Shown one piece after another: positions 1-7,375 of a DNA stretch of 8,860 nt. The stretch's first letter is position 1. The number at the start of each line of letters is the position of its first letter. The stretch lies in the NCBI GenBank assembly GCA_018679315.1, contig JAHHLF010000145.1, positions 1-8,860 of the forward strand, read 5' to 3'. The notes under the pieces are model-generated. The model worked only from the letters and a program-made list of their open reading frames with translations. It was not told where the DNA came from and made no database searches. This DNA comes from Bacteroidia bacterium (GTDB taxonomy: Bacteria > Bacteroidota > Bacteroidia > Flavobacteriales > Flavobacteriaceae). A program made the translations under genes and the position numbers.

Positions 1-55
1 ATCTGGTCTTCAGGATCTTGTTAACCTCTCGCCTTAGTTGAATATATCCCTTCAT
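1..55 (-). CDS. Start of an unidentified gene, cut by the left window edge
   Basis: A minus-strand reading frame opens with ATG at 55-53 and stays open to base 1, giving 18 codons: MKGYIQLRREVNKILKTR. It begins 10 bases after the stop of the PycTM-like gene and on the same strand, which is typical operon spacing. The visible stretch is basic and looks helical, with no signal peptide. No family can be assigned from 18 residues. Because the gene ahead resembles a Pycsar effector, a cyclase (PycC-type) is the natural candidate. The short helical start with an EVxxIL pattern would suit such a protein, but this is inference from context. The reading frame is too short to be certain it is a gene at all. 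Confidence 0.45.
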   Translation of the reverse strand, partial: MKGYIQLRREVNKILKTR

Positions 56-65
56 TAATATTCTT

Positions 66-578
66 CTAAAAAAACATCTGCACGATCGAGATAATTCCGA
101 TCACCAGGATTAAGGCGCAACTAATGCCAAAATATTTAATGGCACTGTTCACGCTTATAAATTTTTGATCAATGATCTTACACTCTGCATGGATCTGTTC
201 TGCCAATTGTCGATAGAAATCCTCTTCTTTCCCAAAAATCTCGATGATCTTATCGCCATATTCGTCTATATCCCCAAATGAATGAACGGCATCCCTGAAA
301 AAGAGCACATTACTATCGTACTTCATTTCAATTTGCGGCCTGAAACATTTAAAACAGTGATATACCGAGATCAATACGGATATGAGCCAAACCCCTCCTA
401 TAATCATCAGGAGTTTGCTTTCCACAAGAACAGGTCGGATCGCTTCAAGCCTTTCAAATAATAACCCTATGATCAAACTGTGGAAGGAAAAGATAACACC
501 GGCCTTAAATTCTGCAGCTCTGATGAGTTTCTCTAATCGTTCAAGTTGCTCCCAATAATTATTAGGATCTTGTTTCAT
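66..578 (-). CDS. Small three-helix membrane protein, PycTM-like (DUF5706) putative Pycsar effector
   Basis: This 170-residue protein has no signal peptide. A charged N-terminal helix (about 8-25) leads into the motif AAEFKAG (21-27), which resembles the A-[DE]-x-K-A signature at the start of the first membrane helix in DUF5706/PycTM proteins. Predicted membrane segments are about 27-44, 56-74 and 150-169, the last ending almost at the C-terminus. Between helices 2 and 3 is a soluble stretch of about 75 residues, with a conserved-looking segment just before helix 3 (about 127-145, QIHAECKIIDQKF...). In Pycsar, such proteins bind cCMP or cUMP made by a cognate cyclase after phage infection and then damage the inner membrane. 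The family assignment rests on pattern memory and topology, not on a search. The ATG at 578 fits the start of the conserved region; no Shine-Dalgarno site is evident. A partial gene follows after 10 bases on the same strand. Other DUF5706 proteins have no proven role, so a non-defence membrane protein remains possible. Confidence 0.72.
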   Translation of the reverse strand: MKQDPNNYWEQLERLEKLIRAAEFKAGVIFSFHSLIIGLLFERLEAIRPVLVESKLLMIIGGVWLISVLISVYHCFKCFRPQIEMKYDSNVLFFRDAVHSFGDIDEYGDKIIEIFGKEEDFYRQLAEQIHAECKIIDQKFISVNSAIKYFGISCALILVIGIISIVQMFF

Positions 579-776
579 GCAAACTGTGCTTACTTAAAAA
601 GGGAGGATTTTATAGTATCAGTCGACCTTGCATCCGCAATTACAGCGATAACTGGGGGTGAAATTAAGGGAAATTTCCAATAATTCGATTACAACTCCCC
701 TACTTTTTGTGACTATATACATATAAAAAACTACGGCAAGTTTACATTTTTAGTACCTTTTAGGAAAACTCAGGAC
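579..776. promoter_or_regulatory. Divergent intergenic region, presumed promoters for both flanking genes
   Basis: These 198 bases separate two genes transcribed away from each other, so at least one promoter in each direction must lie here or the genes would have no start. The segment at about 700-760 is AT-rich. TACCTTTT at 754-761 is one base from the Bacteroidota -7 consensus TAnnTTTG on the plus strand, but no TTTG -33 box sits at the expected 19-21 base spacing, so no promoter is assigned. No convincing operator palindrome or riboswitch was seen. Confidence 0.4.
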
Positions 777-1889
777 ATGAATACAATTGACAGGCGAAAT
801 TGGTTGCGAACAGTAGGATTAGGCGGAGGGTTCACATTATTAGGTGGGTTACCAGCACTTGCAGATACGGCCATCCCAAGGCACATCTCCTCCACAGGGC
901 CAATAAAATTAAGTTCCAATGAAAATCCATACGGACCTTCATCACGGGTCCGGGAAGTGATCAAACAAAATTTTGATAATGCCTGCAGATATCCCTTTTC
1001 CTTCTTAAGGGGTTTGGTCGATATGATCGCCGAGAAGGAAGGTGTTAGCAAAGACCATGTAGTGGTCACCGGGGGCTCTACGGAAGGCTTAAAGGCCTGT
1101 GGTTTGGTATTTGGCCTTAATGATAAAGAAGTGGTTGCCGCCGATCCTACCTTCCAGGCGCTCCTGCGATATGCAGAAAACTTTGGAAGCAAAGTGCACC
1201 GTGTACCTTTAAATGAGACCATGCACCACGATTTGGAAGCTATGGGCAACAAGATCAATGGAAATACCGGACTCGTGTTTATCTGCAACCCCAACAATCC
1301 TACTGGTACCTTGTTGGACAGTAATGACTTGATCGATTTCTGCAATACCTATGAAAAAGACACGGTCATTTTTAGCGACGAGGCGTATTACGACTTTATA
1401 ATGGAACCAGACTATCCTTCGATGATCACCCTGGTTAAAAAAGGCAAGAATGTCGTGGTCTCAAAGACCTTTTCAAAAGTCTATGGCCTGGCCGGATTGC
1501 GGATTGGCTATCTCATTGCAAGACCGGATATCGCTACACGCTTAAAGAATGCTATTATGGCCATGTCTAATGTCCTGGCTATTGAAGCCGCTAAGGAAGC
1601 CCTGAGAGATGATGAATTCTATACCTATAGTTTACTTCAAAATACAAAGGCTAAAAAATTAATTTACAGTACGTTAGAAGAATTAGATCTGCCCTATATT
1701 AAGTCGCATACCAACTTTATATTCTTTAGATCCGGACGTTCCATACATGAGCTTATTCCGGCCATGCGGGATGAAGGAGTACTGATTGGCAGGCCTTTTC
1801 CACCCAAATTAGATTGGGCACGGATCAGTACCGGGACTTTGGAAGAAACCGAATTATTTAATCGCGCTTTGACCAAGATTCTGGGTTAA
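777..1889 (+). CDS. Tat-exported PLP-dependent aminotransferase, class I/II, HisC-like
   Basis: A 370-residue fold-type I aminotransferase, close to histidinol-phosphate aminotransferase in pattern. Visible motifs are SNENPYGPS (47-55), the phosphate-binding GGSTEG (99-104), NPNNPTGT (171-178), DEAYYDF with the pyridine-nitrogen Asp201, the Schiff-base Lys234 in SKTFSK, GLAGLRIGY with Arg242, and the carboxylate-binding Arg349 in ARISTGT. The catalytic set is complete. The N-terminus carries a twin-arginine signal: DRRNWLR (5-11), then a Gly/Leu-rich hydrophobic stretch and a likely cleavage site after ALA at about 29. The enzyme is therefore probably exported folded, with its PLP, to the periplasm, which argues against a role in histidine biosynthesis. 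HisC-like annotation reflects the fold; the amino donor and acceptor are unknown. AGGA at 762-765 is a plausible ribosome site 11 bases ahead of the ATG. The next gene on the same strand begins about 114 bases downstream. Confidence 0.9.
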   Translation: MNTIDRRNWLRTVGLGGGFTLLGGLPALADTAIPRHISSTGPIKLSSNENPYGPSSRVREVIKQNFDNACRYPFSFLRGLVDMIAEKEGVSKDHVVVTGGSTEGLKACGLVFGLNDKEVVAADPTFQALLRYAENFGSKVHRVPLNETMHHDLEAMGNKINGNTGLVFICNPNNPTGTLLDSNDLIDFCNTYEKDTVIFSDEAYYDFIMEPDYPSMITLVKKGKNVVVSKTFSKVYGLAGLRIGYLIARPDIATRLKNAIMAMSNVLAIEAAKEALRDDEFYTYSLLQNTKAKKLIYSTLEELDLPYIKSHTNFIFFRSGRSIHELIPAMRDEGVLIGRPFPPKLDWARISTGTLEETELFNRALTKILG

Positions 1890-1918
1890 TGACCACTAAT
1901 CTAAAGGTTGATAAGTAG

Positions 1919-1953
1919 CTGTAGAAAATTCTTCTATAGGTATCTCTTTTTTT
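1919..1953 (+). terminator. Possible weak intrinsic terminator after the aminotransferase gene
   Basis: An 8-base-pair stem (1919-1926 with 1932-1939, including one G-T pair) closes a 5-base loop and is followed after 7 bases by a run of seven T (1947-1953). It lies 30 bases after the aminotransferase stop. The stem is AT-rich and the T-run is displaced, so it would be a weak terminator at best. It could also be a chance structure. Confidence 0.3.
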
Positions 1954-2003
1954 GTACCTTAATTGCACTTCCCTCCAATTCAATTACCAAGTTTCACCAG
2001 TCA

Positions 2004-3758
2004 ATGTTTCGAACTCCAACAGTACATGCTTTCATTTTTTCACTGCTCTCTTTTACTACGGTTATTGGACAAGACCAGCGCATTGCCGATAGTCTAATTA
2101 TTATCTATGAGCAAGGGAGTTTAGCCGGCGATGAGAAACTGGAACTTCTTAGGAAATTGTCTTATAATGAGAAAAGAGATCTTAACAAGGCTTTATCCTA
2201 TGCAGAGGAGCTTATAGTTCTATCGACCACTGCAAATGATCTCATTTCTCTTTATCGTGGGTATCGACAAGAAGCAGAGATCAATCTGCAGCTAGGGAAT
2301 TTTGATTTGGCACTGGAAGCCTATTTTAAAAGCCTGGAAACAGCCAAAAAAGCAGAATATCATCGTGGCCAAGGGAGTGCGATGACGGGCATTGCCGACA
2401 CCTATTCCGAAATGGGTAACGCCTCCAATGCAACCGAGTATTACAATCAGGCGATCACCTTTCTTCGTACAACAGAAGATACAATCGCAGTAGGCATCGC
2501 GATTATCAATGCCGGGGATGAGTATTTTAAAGCGAAAAAATACGATTCTGCTCTAGCCTATTTTAAAGAATCCGCAGCGATTTTTGAACAGCAGGACTAT
2601 CCGATAGGCAAGGCCTATGCCCAGGCAAATACGGGGATGGTCCAGGCTGCAACAGGAGATTTTGAATTGGCAAAAACTAATATCAATCAGGCTGTTGCCG
2701 TCCTTGAAGAGATGGAAGACTCCTATGCCATCTCCGAGTACCTGACCTATATGGCCGATAGTTATTGGGAAGAAGACGATACAGGGTCCGCCCTAGACTA
2801 TGCACACCGAAGCCTGGATATGGCACGGAAATTTGGGATCAAGCAGCAGGTTAGCGATACCCATCTGAAACTATCTGCTTTTTACGAAGATCTAGGGCAA
2901 ACAGAACAATCTCTACAACATTTTAAAGATCATATAGCCTATAGGGACAGTGTAAACAACCTGGCAGCCGTTCAACGTATGGCCGACCTGAGAACCGATT
3001 ATGAAGTTTCTCAAAAACAGGTGGAAGTAGATCTGTTGAGTCAACAAAAACGCAACCAGCAGATCGTCCTGGCCTCAGTTGGAGTCTTAGCAGCAGTCTT
3101 GCTGTGGTTCTTTGTGGCTATTCGCAGGGAAAAGAAAAAATCAGATACGCTCTTGTTGAATATCTTGCCGGAAGAAATAGCCAGAGAGCTAAAAGAAAAA
3201 GGAGAAGTAGAATCGGTGCGTTTTGAAAATGTTTCTGTATTGTTTACAGATTTCGTGCAGTTCTCCAAAGTAGCTGAAGCGGCCGATCCCAAACAGCTGG
3301 TAAAAAGCCTGGATTATTATTTTAGAAGGTTTGATGAGATCACAGTAAAATATGGCCTGGAGAAAATTAAAACTATCGGAGATGCTTATATGTGTGCATG
3401 CGGACTCCCATCACCCGATCCTGATCATGCAGCGAATACCGTAAAGGCAGCCCTGGAAATGGCGGCTTTGGTCCAAGAATCGCTAAAAAGTCAAAACGGT
3501 TTAGATCGCTTTCAATTCCGGGTCGGCATTCATTCCGGTCCGGTGATCGCAGGCATGGTAGGCACCAAAAAATTCCAATATGATATCTGGGGGGATACCG
3601 TTAATATCGCCTCAAGAATGGAATCCAGTTCAGAACCCGGGAAGATCAATATTTCGGAGACCACCTACAATGCGATAAAAGATGAATTTGATTGCACATA
3701 CCGCGGTGAGATCGATGTCAAGAACCGGGGGGCATTGAAAATGTATTACTTGAATTAA
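2004..3758 (+). CDS. TPR-transmembrane class III nucleotidyl cyclase, probably adenylate cyclase
   Basis: Read from the ATG at 2004 the protein has 584 residues. An in-frame TTG at 1908 would add 32 residues, but the ATG gives a normal Sec signal peptide (about 1-23, ending VIGQ), so I prefer it. Next come about six tetratricopeptide repeats (about 83-316), a coiled linker, one membrane helix (about 354-373), a basic stop-transfer RREKKK and the juxtamembrane motif LLLNILPEEIARELKEKG. The class III cyclase domain fills about 405-580. Metal-binding Asp416 (LFTDF) and Asp460 (TIGDAY) are present, as are Asn534 and Arg538 (NIASR) and a C-terminal Lys573. Lys456 (KTIGD) and Asp527 (QYDIWG) are the pair that selects adenine in adenylate cyclases, so the expected product is cAMP. 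The TPRs would face the periplasm and the catalytic domain the cytoplasm, suggesting a sensor that acts through dimerisation. The gaps to the genes on either side are 114 and 125 bases, so it may have its own promoter. The ligand is unknown. Confidence 0.9.
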   Translation: MFRTPTVHAFIFSLLSFTTVIGQDQRIADSLIIIYEQGSLAGDEKLELLRKLSYNEKRDLNKALSYAEELIVLSTTANDLISLYRGYRQEAEINLQLGNFDLALEAYFKSLETAKKAEYHRGQGSAMTGIADTYSEMGNASNATEYYNQAITFLRTTEDTIAVGIAIINAGDEYFKAKKYDSALAYFKESAAIFEQQDYPIGKAYAQANTGMVQAATGDFELAKTNINQAVAVLEEMEDSYAISEYLTYMADSYWEEDDTGSALDYAHRSLDMARKFGIKQQVSDTHLKLSAFYEDLGQTEQSLQHFKDHIAYRDSVNNLAAVQRMADLRTDYEVSQKQVEVDLLSQQKRNQQIVLASVGVLAAVLLWFFVAIRREKKKSDTLLLNILPEEIARELKEKGEVESVRFENVSVLFTDFVQFSKVAEAADPKQLVKSLDYYFRRFDEITVKYGLEKIKTIGDAYMCACGLPSPDPDHAANTVKAALEMAALVQESLKSQNGLDRFQFRVGIHSGPVIAGMVGTKKFQYDIWGDTVNIASRMESSSEPGKINISETTYNAIKDEFDCTYRGEIDVKNRGALKMYYLN

Positions 3759-3883
3759 TAAGTATTCTACAGCCTTTCCACTACCCCAACCATCCTAATC
3801 TGATCAGGCAGTTAAGGGAAATTCTACGTCAGGTTCATTCCTCGTGAAAAATATTTTGAATAGCTTTAAATAAATTCTCTATA

Positions 3884-5110
3884 ATGAAGCTTGATCTAAA
3901 TTTTATACGCGACCAGTTCCCTGCTTTTTCAGAGCCTTCCCTTCAGGGTTGGGCTTTTTTTGAAAATGCCGGTGGATCCTATCCATGCAAGCAGTTCCTC
4001 AACAAATTCACCAGTTTTTATGCAAAAAACAAGGTCCAGCCCTACTACCCATATCCTGCTTCTAAAATGGCCGGGGAAATGATGGATACTTCCTATGAGC
4101 GAATGGCAAGCTACCTCGGTGTTGATGCAGAAGAAATTCATTTCGGCCCTTCCACTACGCAGAATGTGTACGTATTGGCCAATGCCATGCGTCCGATGTG
4201 GAAGGATGGAAACGAGATCATTGTTTCCTGTCAGGATCACGAAGCCAATGCAGGAGCCTGGAGAAGATTAGCTAGCCGAGGGATAAAGATCATTGAGTGG
4301 CATGTAAATGCGGAAACTGGTTTGCTGAATACAGAGGAATTGAAAGGACTGTTTACCGACAAGACACGGATGGTGGCGTTTCCGCATTGTTCCAATGTCA
4401 TCGGTCATATTAATCCTGTTAATGAGATCAGTGAAATGGCCCATGACCATGGAGCGCTCTGCGTGGTAGATGGCGTTGCATACGCCCCTCATGGATTTCC
4501 GGATCTAAGAACACTGGGGGCAGATATTTATCTCTTTTCGCTCTATAAAACGTTTGGACCGCATTTAGGCTTGATGTATGTGGATAAGCAGCTGATCGTG
4601 AAAATGGAAAACCAATCTCATTTCTTCAAAGAAGGAATTACGAGGAGTATGTTAACGCCTGCCGGGCCCGATCACGCACAAATTGGGGCCACAAGCGGAA
4701 TACTGGATTATTTTGACGCCGTTTATGAACATCACTTCAGTGAAGAAGCCACAGCTACCGAAAGGAATCTTGCACTAACCCAATTATTCCGGCAGACAGA
4801 AAAAGCCCTGATGGAACCATTATTGGAATATTTGAGATCACGCCAAAACATTAAAATCTTAGGCCTGGATCAAACAGAAGCAAGAGTCCCAACCATTTCA
4901 ATCCTTCCTCACCATAAAAGCATTGAAGAAGTGTATGCAGCGCTTACCAAACATCAATTAATGCTGGGTACGGGCGACTTTTATGCAGCGCGACCGCTTA
5001 TGGATATGGGGATCCCCCGGGATCCTGGCGTTTTGAGAATGTCTTTTTTGCATTATACCAGCAGGGAAGAAATCGATCAGTTGATGGAAGGTCTAAAGAT
5101 CGCGTTATAG
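3884..5110 (+). CDS. Class V aminotransferase-fold PLP enzyme, cysteine desulfurase-like but lacking the catalytic Cys
   Basis: A 408-residue cytoplasmic protein with no signal peptide. Fold-type I class V features are visible: NAGG (28-31), the phosphate-binding GPSTTQN (88-94), ring-stacking His119 (QDHEAN), Asp196 (VVDGVAYAPH), the Schiff-base Lys222 in SLYKTFGPHLG, and Arg385 in RMSFLHYTSREEID, which would hold the substrate carboxylate. The YK-x-FGPHxG form and the NAGG start recall the cysteine desulfurase-like VC1184 group rather than SufS or IscS. The C-terminal loop that carries the desulfurase cysteine reads GTGDFYAARPL (362-372), and no cysteine occurs after residue 193, so SufS/IscS-type persulfide chemistry is not expected. 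Lyase, epimerase or transaminase chemistry on an amino acid is possible; the substrate is unknown. The stop codon overlaps the ribosome site of the following outer-membrane gene, implying one transcript. The region 3759-3883 ahead of it shows no clear promoter. Confidence 0.88.
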   Translation: MKLDLNFIRDQFPAFSEPSLQGWAFFENAGGSYPCKQFLNKFTSFYAKNKVQPYYPYPASKMAGEMMDTSYERMASYLGVDAEEIHFGPSTTQNVYVLANAMRPMWKDGNEIIVSCQDHEANAGAWRRLASRGIKIIEWHVNAETGLLNTEELKGLFTDKTRMVAFPHCSNVIGHINPVNEISEMAHDHGALCVVDGVAYAPHGFPDLRTLGADIYLFSLYKTFGPHLGLMYVDKQLIVKMENQSHFFKEGITRSMLTPAGPDHAQIGATSGILDYFDAVYEHHFSEEATATERNLALTQLFRQTEKALMEPLLEYLRSRQNIKILGLDQTEARVPTISILPHHKSIEEVYAALTKHQLMLGTGDFYAARPLMDMGIPRDPGVLRMSFLHYTSREEIDQLMEGLKIAL

Positions 5111-5114
5111 GAGG
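5109..5114 (+). promoter_or_regulatory. Perfect Shine-Dalgarno AGGAGG overlapping the upstream stop codon
   Basis: AGGAGG includes the last two bases of the TAG stop (5108-5110) of the class V enzyme and sits 5 bases before the ATG at 5120. It fixes that start and suggests that ribosomes finishing the first gene can reinitiate on the second. Such a full consensus is uncommon in Bacteroidota, where initiation usually relies little on this element; no other gene here has one. Confidence 0.8.
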
Positions 5115-5119
5115 GCACT

Positions 5120-7375
5120 ATGAATTTCGCGAATCGCTTTACAAGAATTCTGACAAATGCCTTTTATTTTATGCCCATATGCATTCTTCCCATTCTAGGA
5201 TTTGGACAGGACAGTAACAATGAAAATGATCCAAAGGAAATAATTGGGTATCCGATTAATGACATTGAGCTTCAAATGGATGGCATTGTGGATGAAGCGT
5301 TTTGGTTAACTATTCCGGGCAATGGCAATTTCCTAATGCAAGAACCGAAAGAAGGAGGAGAACCTACAGAGCGAACAGAAGTAAGAGTCGCCTACGATAG
5401 CAAAAATCTTTATCTCGCAGTAGTTTGTTATGATAGTGATCCGTCAGATATAAAGGCTTTTCAAAAGAAGAGGGACGCATCCCTGGAGACGGACGATCGT
5501 TTTAGATGGATCTTTGATACATTTATGGACAAGCGAAGGGCCTATTTTTTTGAAATCAATCCCTCCGGATTACGGGGAGATGGTCTCATTTCTTCAGGCC
5601 AGGGCCAAACTTTGAATAAAGACTGGGATGGTATCTGGCAAGCATGGACCTATATTGGTGATTTTGGTTGGTCTGCCGAAATCAGGATCCCCTTTCGGAG
5701 CATAAACTTTGATGCTAAAAGTGAAGTCTGGGGCATTAATTTTCAAAGGACCATACGTCGTAATAACGAAGAACTACTGTGGACAGGTCACCGCCGAAAT
5801 CAGGGATTGTTACGACCTCAGAATGCCGGTATTCTTACAGGCCTTGTTGATCCATCGCAGGGAATAGGGTTGGAAATTGTCCCCTATGCCATTGCTCAGT
5901 CCAGCAAAGAATATGATGAGGAGAACGATGAGTCGAACAATACTACTTCCGCCGATCTCGGATTTGATATCAATTACAATATTACATCCCAATTAAAGGC
6001 CTCTTTCACATACAATACTGATTTTGCGCAGACCGAGGTGGACGATCGACAAATAAACCTTACTCGATTTCCTTTGCGTTTTCCCGAAAAGAGAGATTTT
6101 TTCCTTGAGGGATCCTCAATTTTACAATTTGCTCCTCGAAGTGGCGTAGACCCCTATTTTAGTCGCAGGATCGGACTGGTAGACGGGATACCTATCCCTA
6201 TTATGTATGGAGGTCGTCTAATTGGAAATATCGATAAGAATAACATTGCACTCTTACACGTACGTACAGGAAAAAAGGGGGACCTGAATCCGGAAAGTTT
6301 TACAGTGGCCAGGTACAGACGAGATTTTTGGAAAGAAAGTTCTATTGGCGTTTTGTACACAAATAGAAGTACTGAGGGTGATCTATTGTTAGATAATCCG
6401 GTTCAAAATAGAAATACACTGGGCGCTGACCTCACTTTGAGTACTTCCGAATTTTTAGGGGATAACGTACTACAGTTCTCAGCCTTTTTTATTGGGCACA
6501 ACCCTGCTTCACCTCTTGACGATTCCACTTCATTGCTGGATCGATCGGTACGTGGTCTAAGGTTTAATTTCCCCAACCAACCCTGGTCTGCATGGGTTTC
6601 GTACAGGGAATTTGGACAAGAGTACGATCCGGCAGTAGGGTTTAACCGCAGGAACGGTTTCAAAAGGCTACAACCAGCTATAAACTATGCTCCTCTGTTT
6701 GAAAAAAGCAACATCATAAGAGAAATAGAATGGGGTATATACTACGAGTATCTCACTTCCTTAGAAAACGAACTTCTAACTGAAAATCTTAGGTTTACCT
6801 TAGGGGAGATCAGGTTTGAATCAGGTGAGAGCCTGGGCGTTGAAATTTCTAGAAACTTTGAACTTCTCGATGAAAATTTTGACATACTTGGTGACGGTTC
6901 AGTAATTGTGGCTCCAGGAGAATATATGAATTGGGGTTACGAATTGGAGGCATCTTCCGCAACTTTTCGCAAGGTATCCGGATCTATTGGTTATGAAGCC
7001 AGTGGTTTTTGGACCGGGGATATCTCAAGCTTGGAATTGGCTTTAACCATTCGCCCGGTACCCGGCATTAATCTGGTAAGTGCGTACAGGCATGCCAAAG
7101 TAACTGCTGAAAATAGTGGATTTAATACCAATTTATTCCAATTAGATCTTGGCTTTGATTTTACCCCTGATATTTCACTTTCGTCAATCATACAGTTTGA
7201 TGATGTAAGCGAAGTTCTAGGGACCAATACCCGTTTTCGATGGATAATTACTCCCGGGACCGACATTTTTTTTGTGTATAACCACAATTGGCTGAACAAC
7301 ACAGAATTGAATAAAAGGTTTTTTACAATACAACAGGGAGGGGCGATGAAGGTTGTGTATACCTATCGTTTTTAG
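5120..7375 (+). CDS. Outer-membrane protein: CBM9-like domain plus DUF5916-type beta-barrel
   Basis: A 751-residue protein. A Sec signal peptide (about 1-29, ending GFGQ) is followed by a carbohydrate-binding family 9-like beta-sandwich (about 45-245), with the typical start LQMDGIVDEAFW, a later AYDSKNLYLAVVCYD strand and the segment WSAEIRIPFRSINF. The rest (about 250-751) is rich in alternating strands and ends in VVYTYRF with a terminal Phe, as outer-membrane barrels do. The segment DFAQTEVDDRQINLTRFPLR (301-320), followed by FPEKRDFFLEGS (321-332), matches the conserved block I associate with DUF5916. Proteins of this architecture are common in Bacteroidota and are often called carbohydrate-binding family 9 proteins or hydrolases, but no catalytic residues are recognisable and the function is not known. 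No SusC/SusD pair or glycoside hydrolase lies nearby, so sugar binding is not supported by context. It is coupled to the class V PLP enzyme upstream. Confidence 0.88.
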   Translation: MNFANRFTRILTNAFYFMPICILPILGFGQDSNNENDPKEIIGYPINDIELQMDGIVDEAFWLTIPGNGNFLMQEPKEGGEPTERTEVRVAYDSKNLYLAVVCYDSDPSDIKAFQKKRDASLETDDRFRWIFDTFMDKRRAYFFEINPSGLRGDGLISSGQGQTLNKDWDGIWQAWTYIGDFGWSAEIRIPFRSINFDAKSEVWGINFQRTIRRNNEELLWTGHRRNQGLLRPQNAGILTGLVDPSQGIGLEIVPYAIAQSSKEYDEENDESNNTTSADLGFDINYNITSQLKASFTYNTDFAQTEVDDRQINLTRFPLRFPEKRDFFLEGSSILQFAPRSGVDPYFSRRIGLVDGIPIPIMYGGRLIGNIDKNNIALLHVRTGKKGDLNPESFTVARYRRDFWKESSIGVLYTNRSTEGDLLLDNPVQNRNTLGADLTLSTSEFLGDNVLQFSAFFIGHNPASPLDDSTSLLDRSVRGLRFNFPNQPWSAWVSYREFGQEYDPAVGFNRRNGFKRLQPAINYAPLFEKSNIIREIEWGIYYEYLTSLENELLTENLRFTLGEIRFESGESLGVEISRNFELLDENFDILGDGSVIVAPGEYMNWGYELEASSATFRKVSGSIGYEASGFWTGDISSLELALTIRPVPGINLVSAYRHAKVTAENSGFNTNLFQLDLGFDFTPDISLSSIIQFDDVSEVLGTNTRFRWIITPGTDIFFVYNHNWLNNTELNKRFFTIQQGGAMKVVYTYRF

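Noticed and set aside
754..761. TACCTTTT as a Bacteroidota -7 promoter box for the aminotransferase gene.
   Set aside because: It is one base off consensus and has no TTTG at the -33 spacing; it also sits only 15 bases before the ATG.
770..1345. A 191-codon minus-strand frame opposite the Tat aminotransferase.
   Set aside because: It is antisense to conserved PLP-enzyme motifs and lacks domain or signal features, so it is a shadow frame.
3780..3792. A 13-base sequence (actaccccaacca) that recurs at 7461-7473, where it encodes the C-terminal WLG-stop of the ComM gene on the minus strand; at 3781 it also reads GWLG-stop.
   Set aside because: The frame above 3781 is open for only 15 codons and the match ends after 13 bases. 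It is too short to call a comM remnant or a functional repeat.
3861..3868. TAGCTTTA as a -7 box for the class V enzyme gene.
   Set aside because: No -33 element at suitable spacing; a near match in AT-rich DNA is expected by chance.
5120..7375. Interpretation of the barrel protein as part of a polysaccharide utilisation locus.
   Set aside because: No SusC/SusD pair, glycoside hydrolase or sugar-sensing regulator is present in the window; CBM9-like similarity alone does not show glycan binding.
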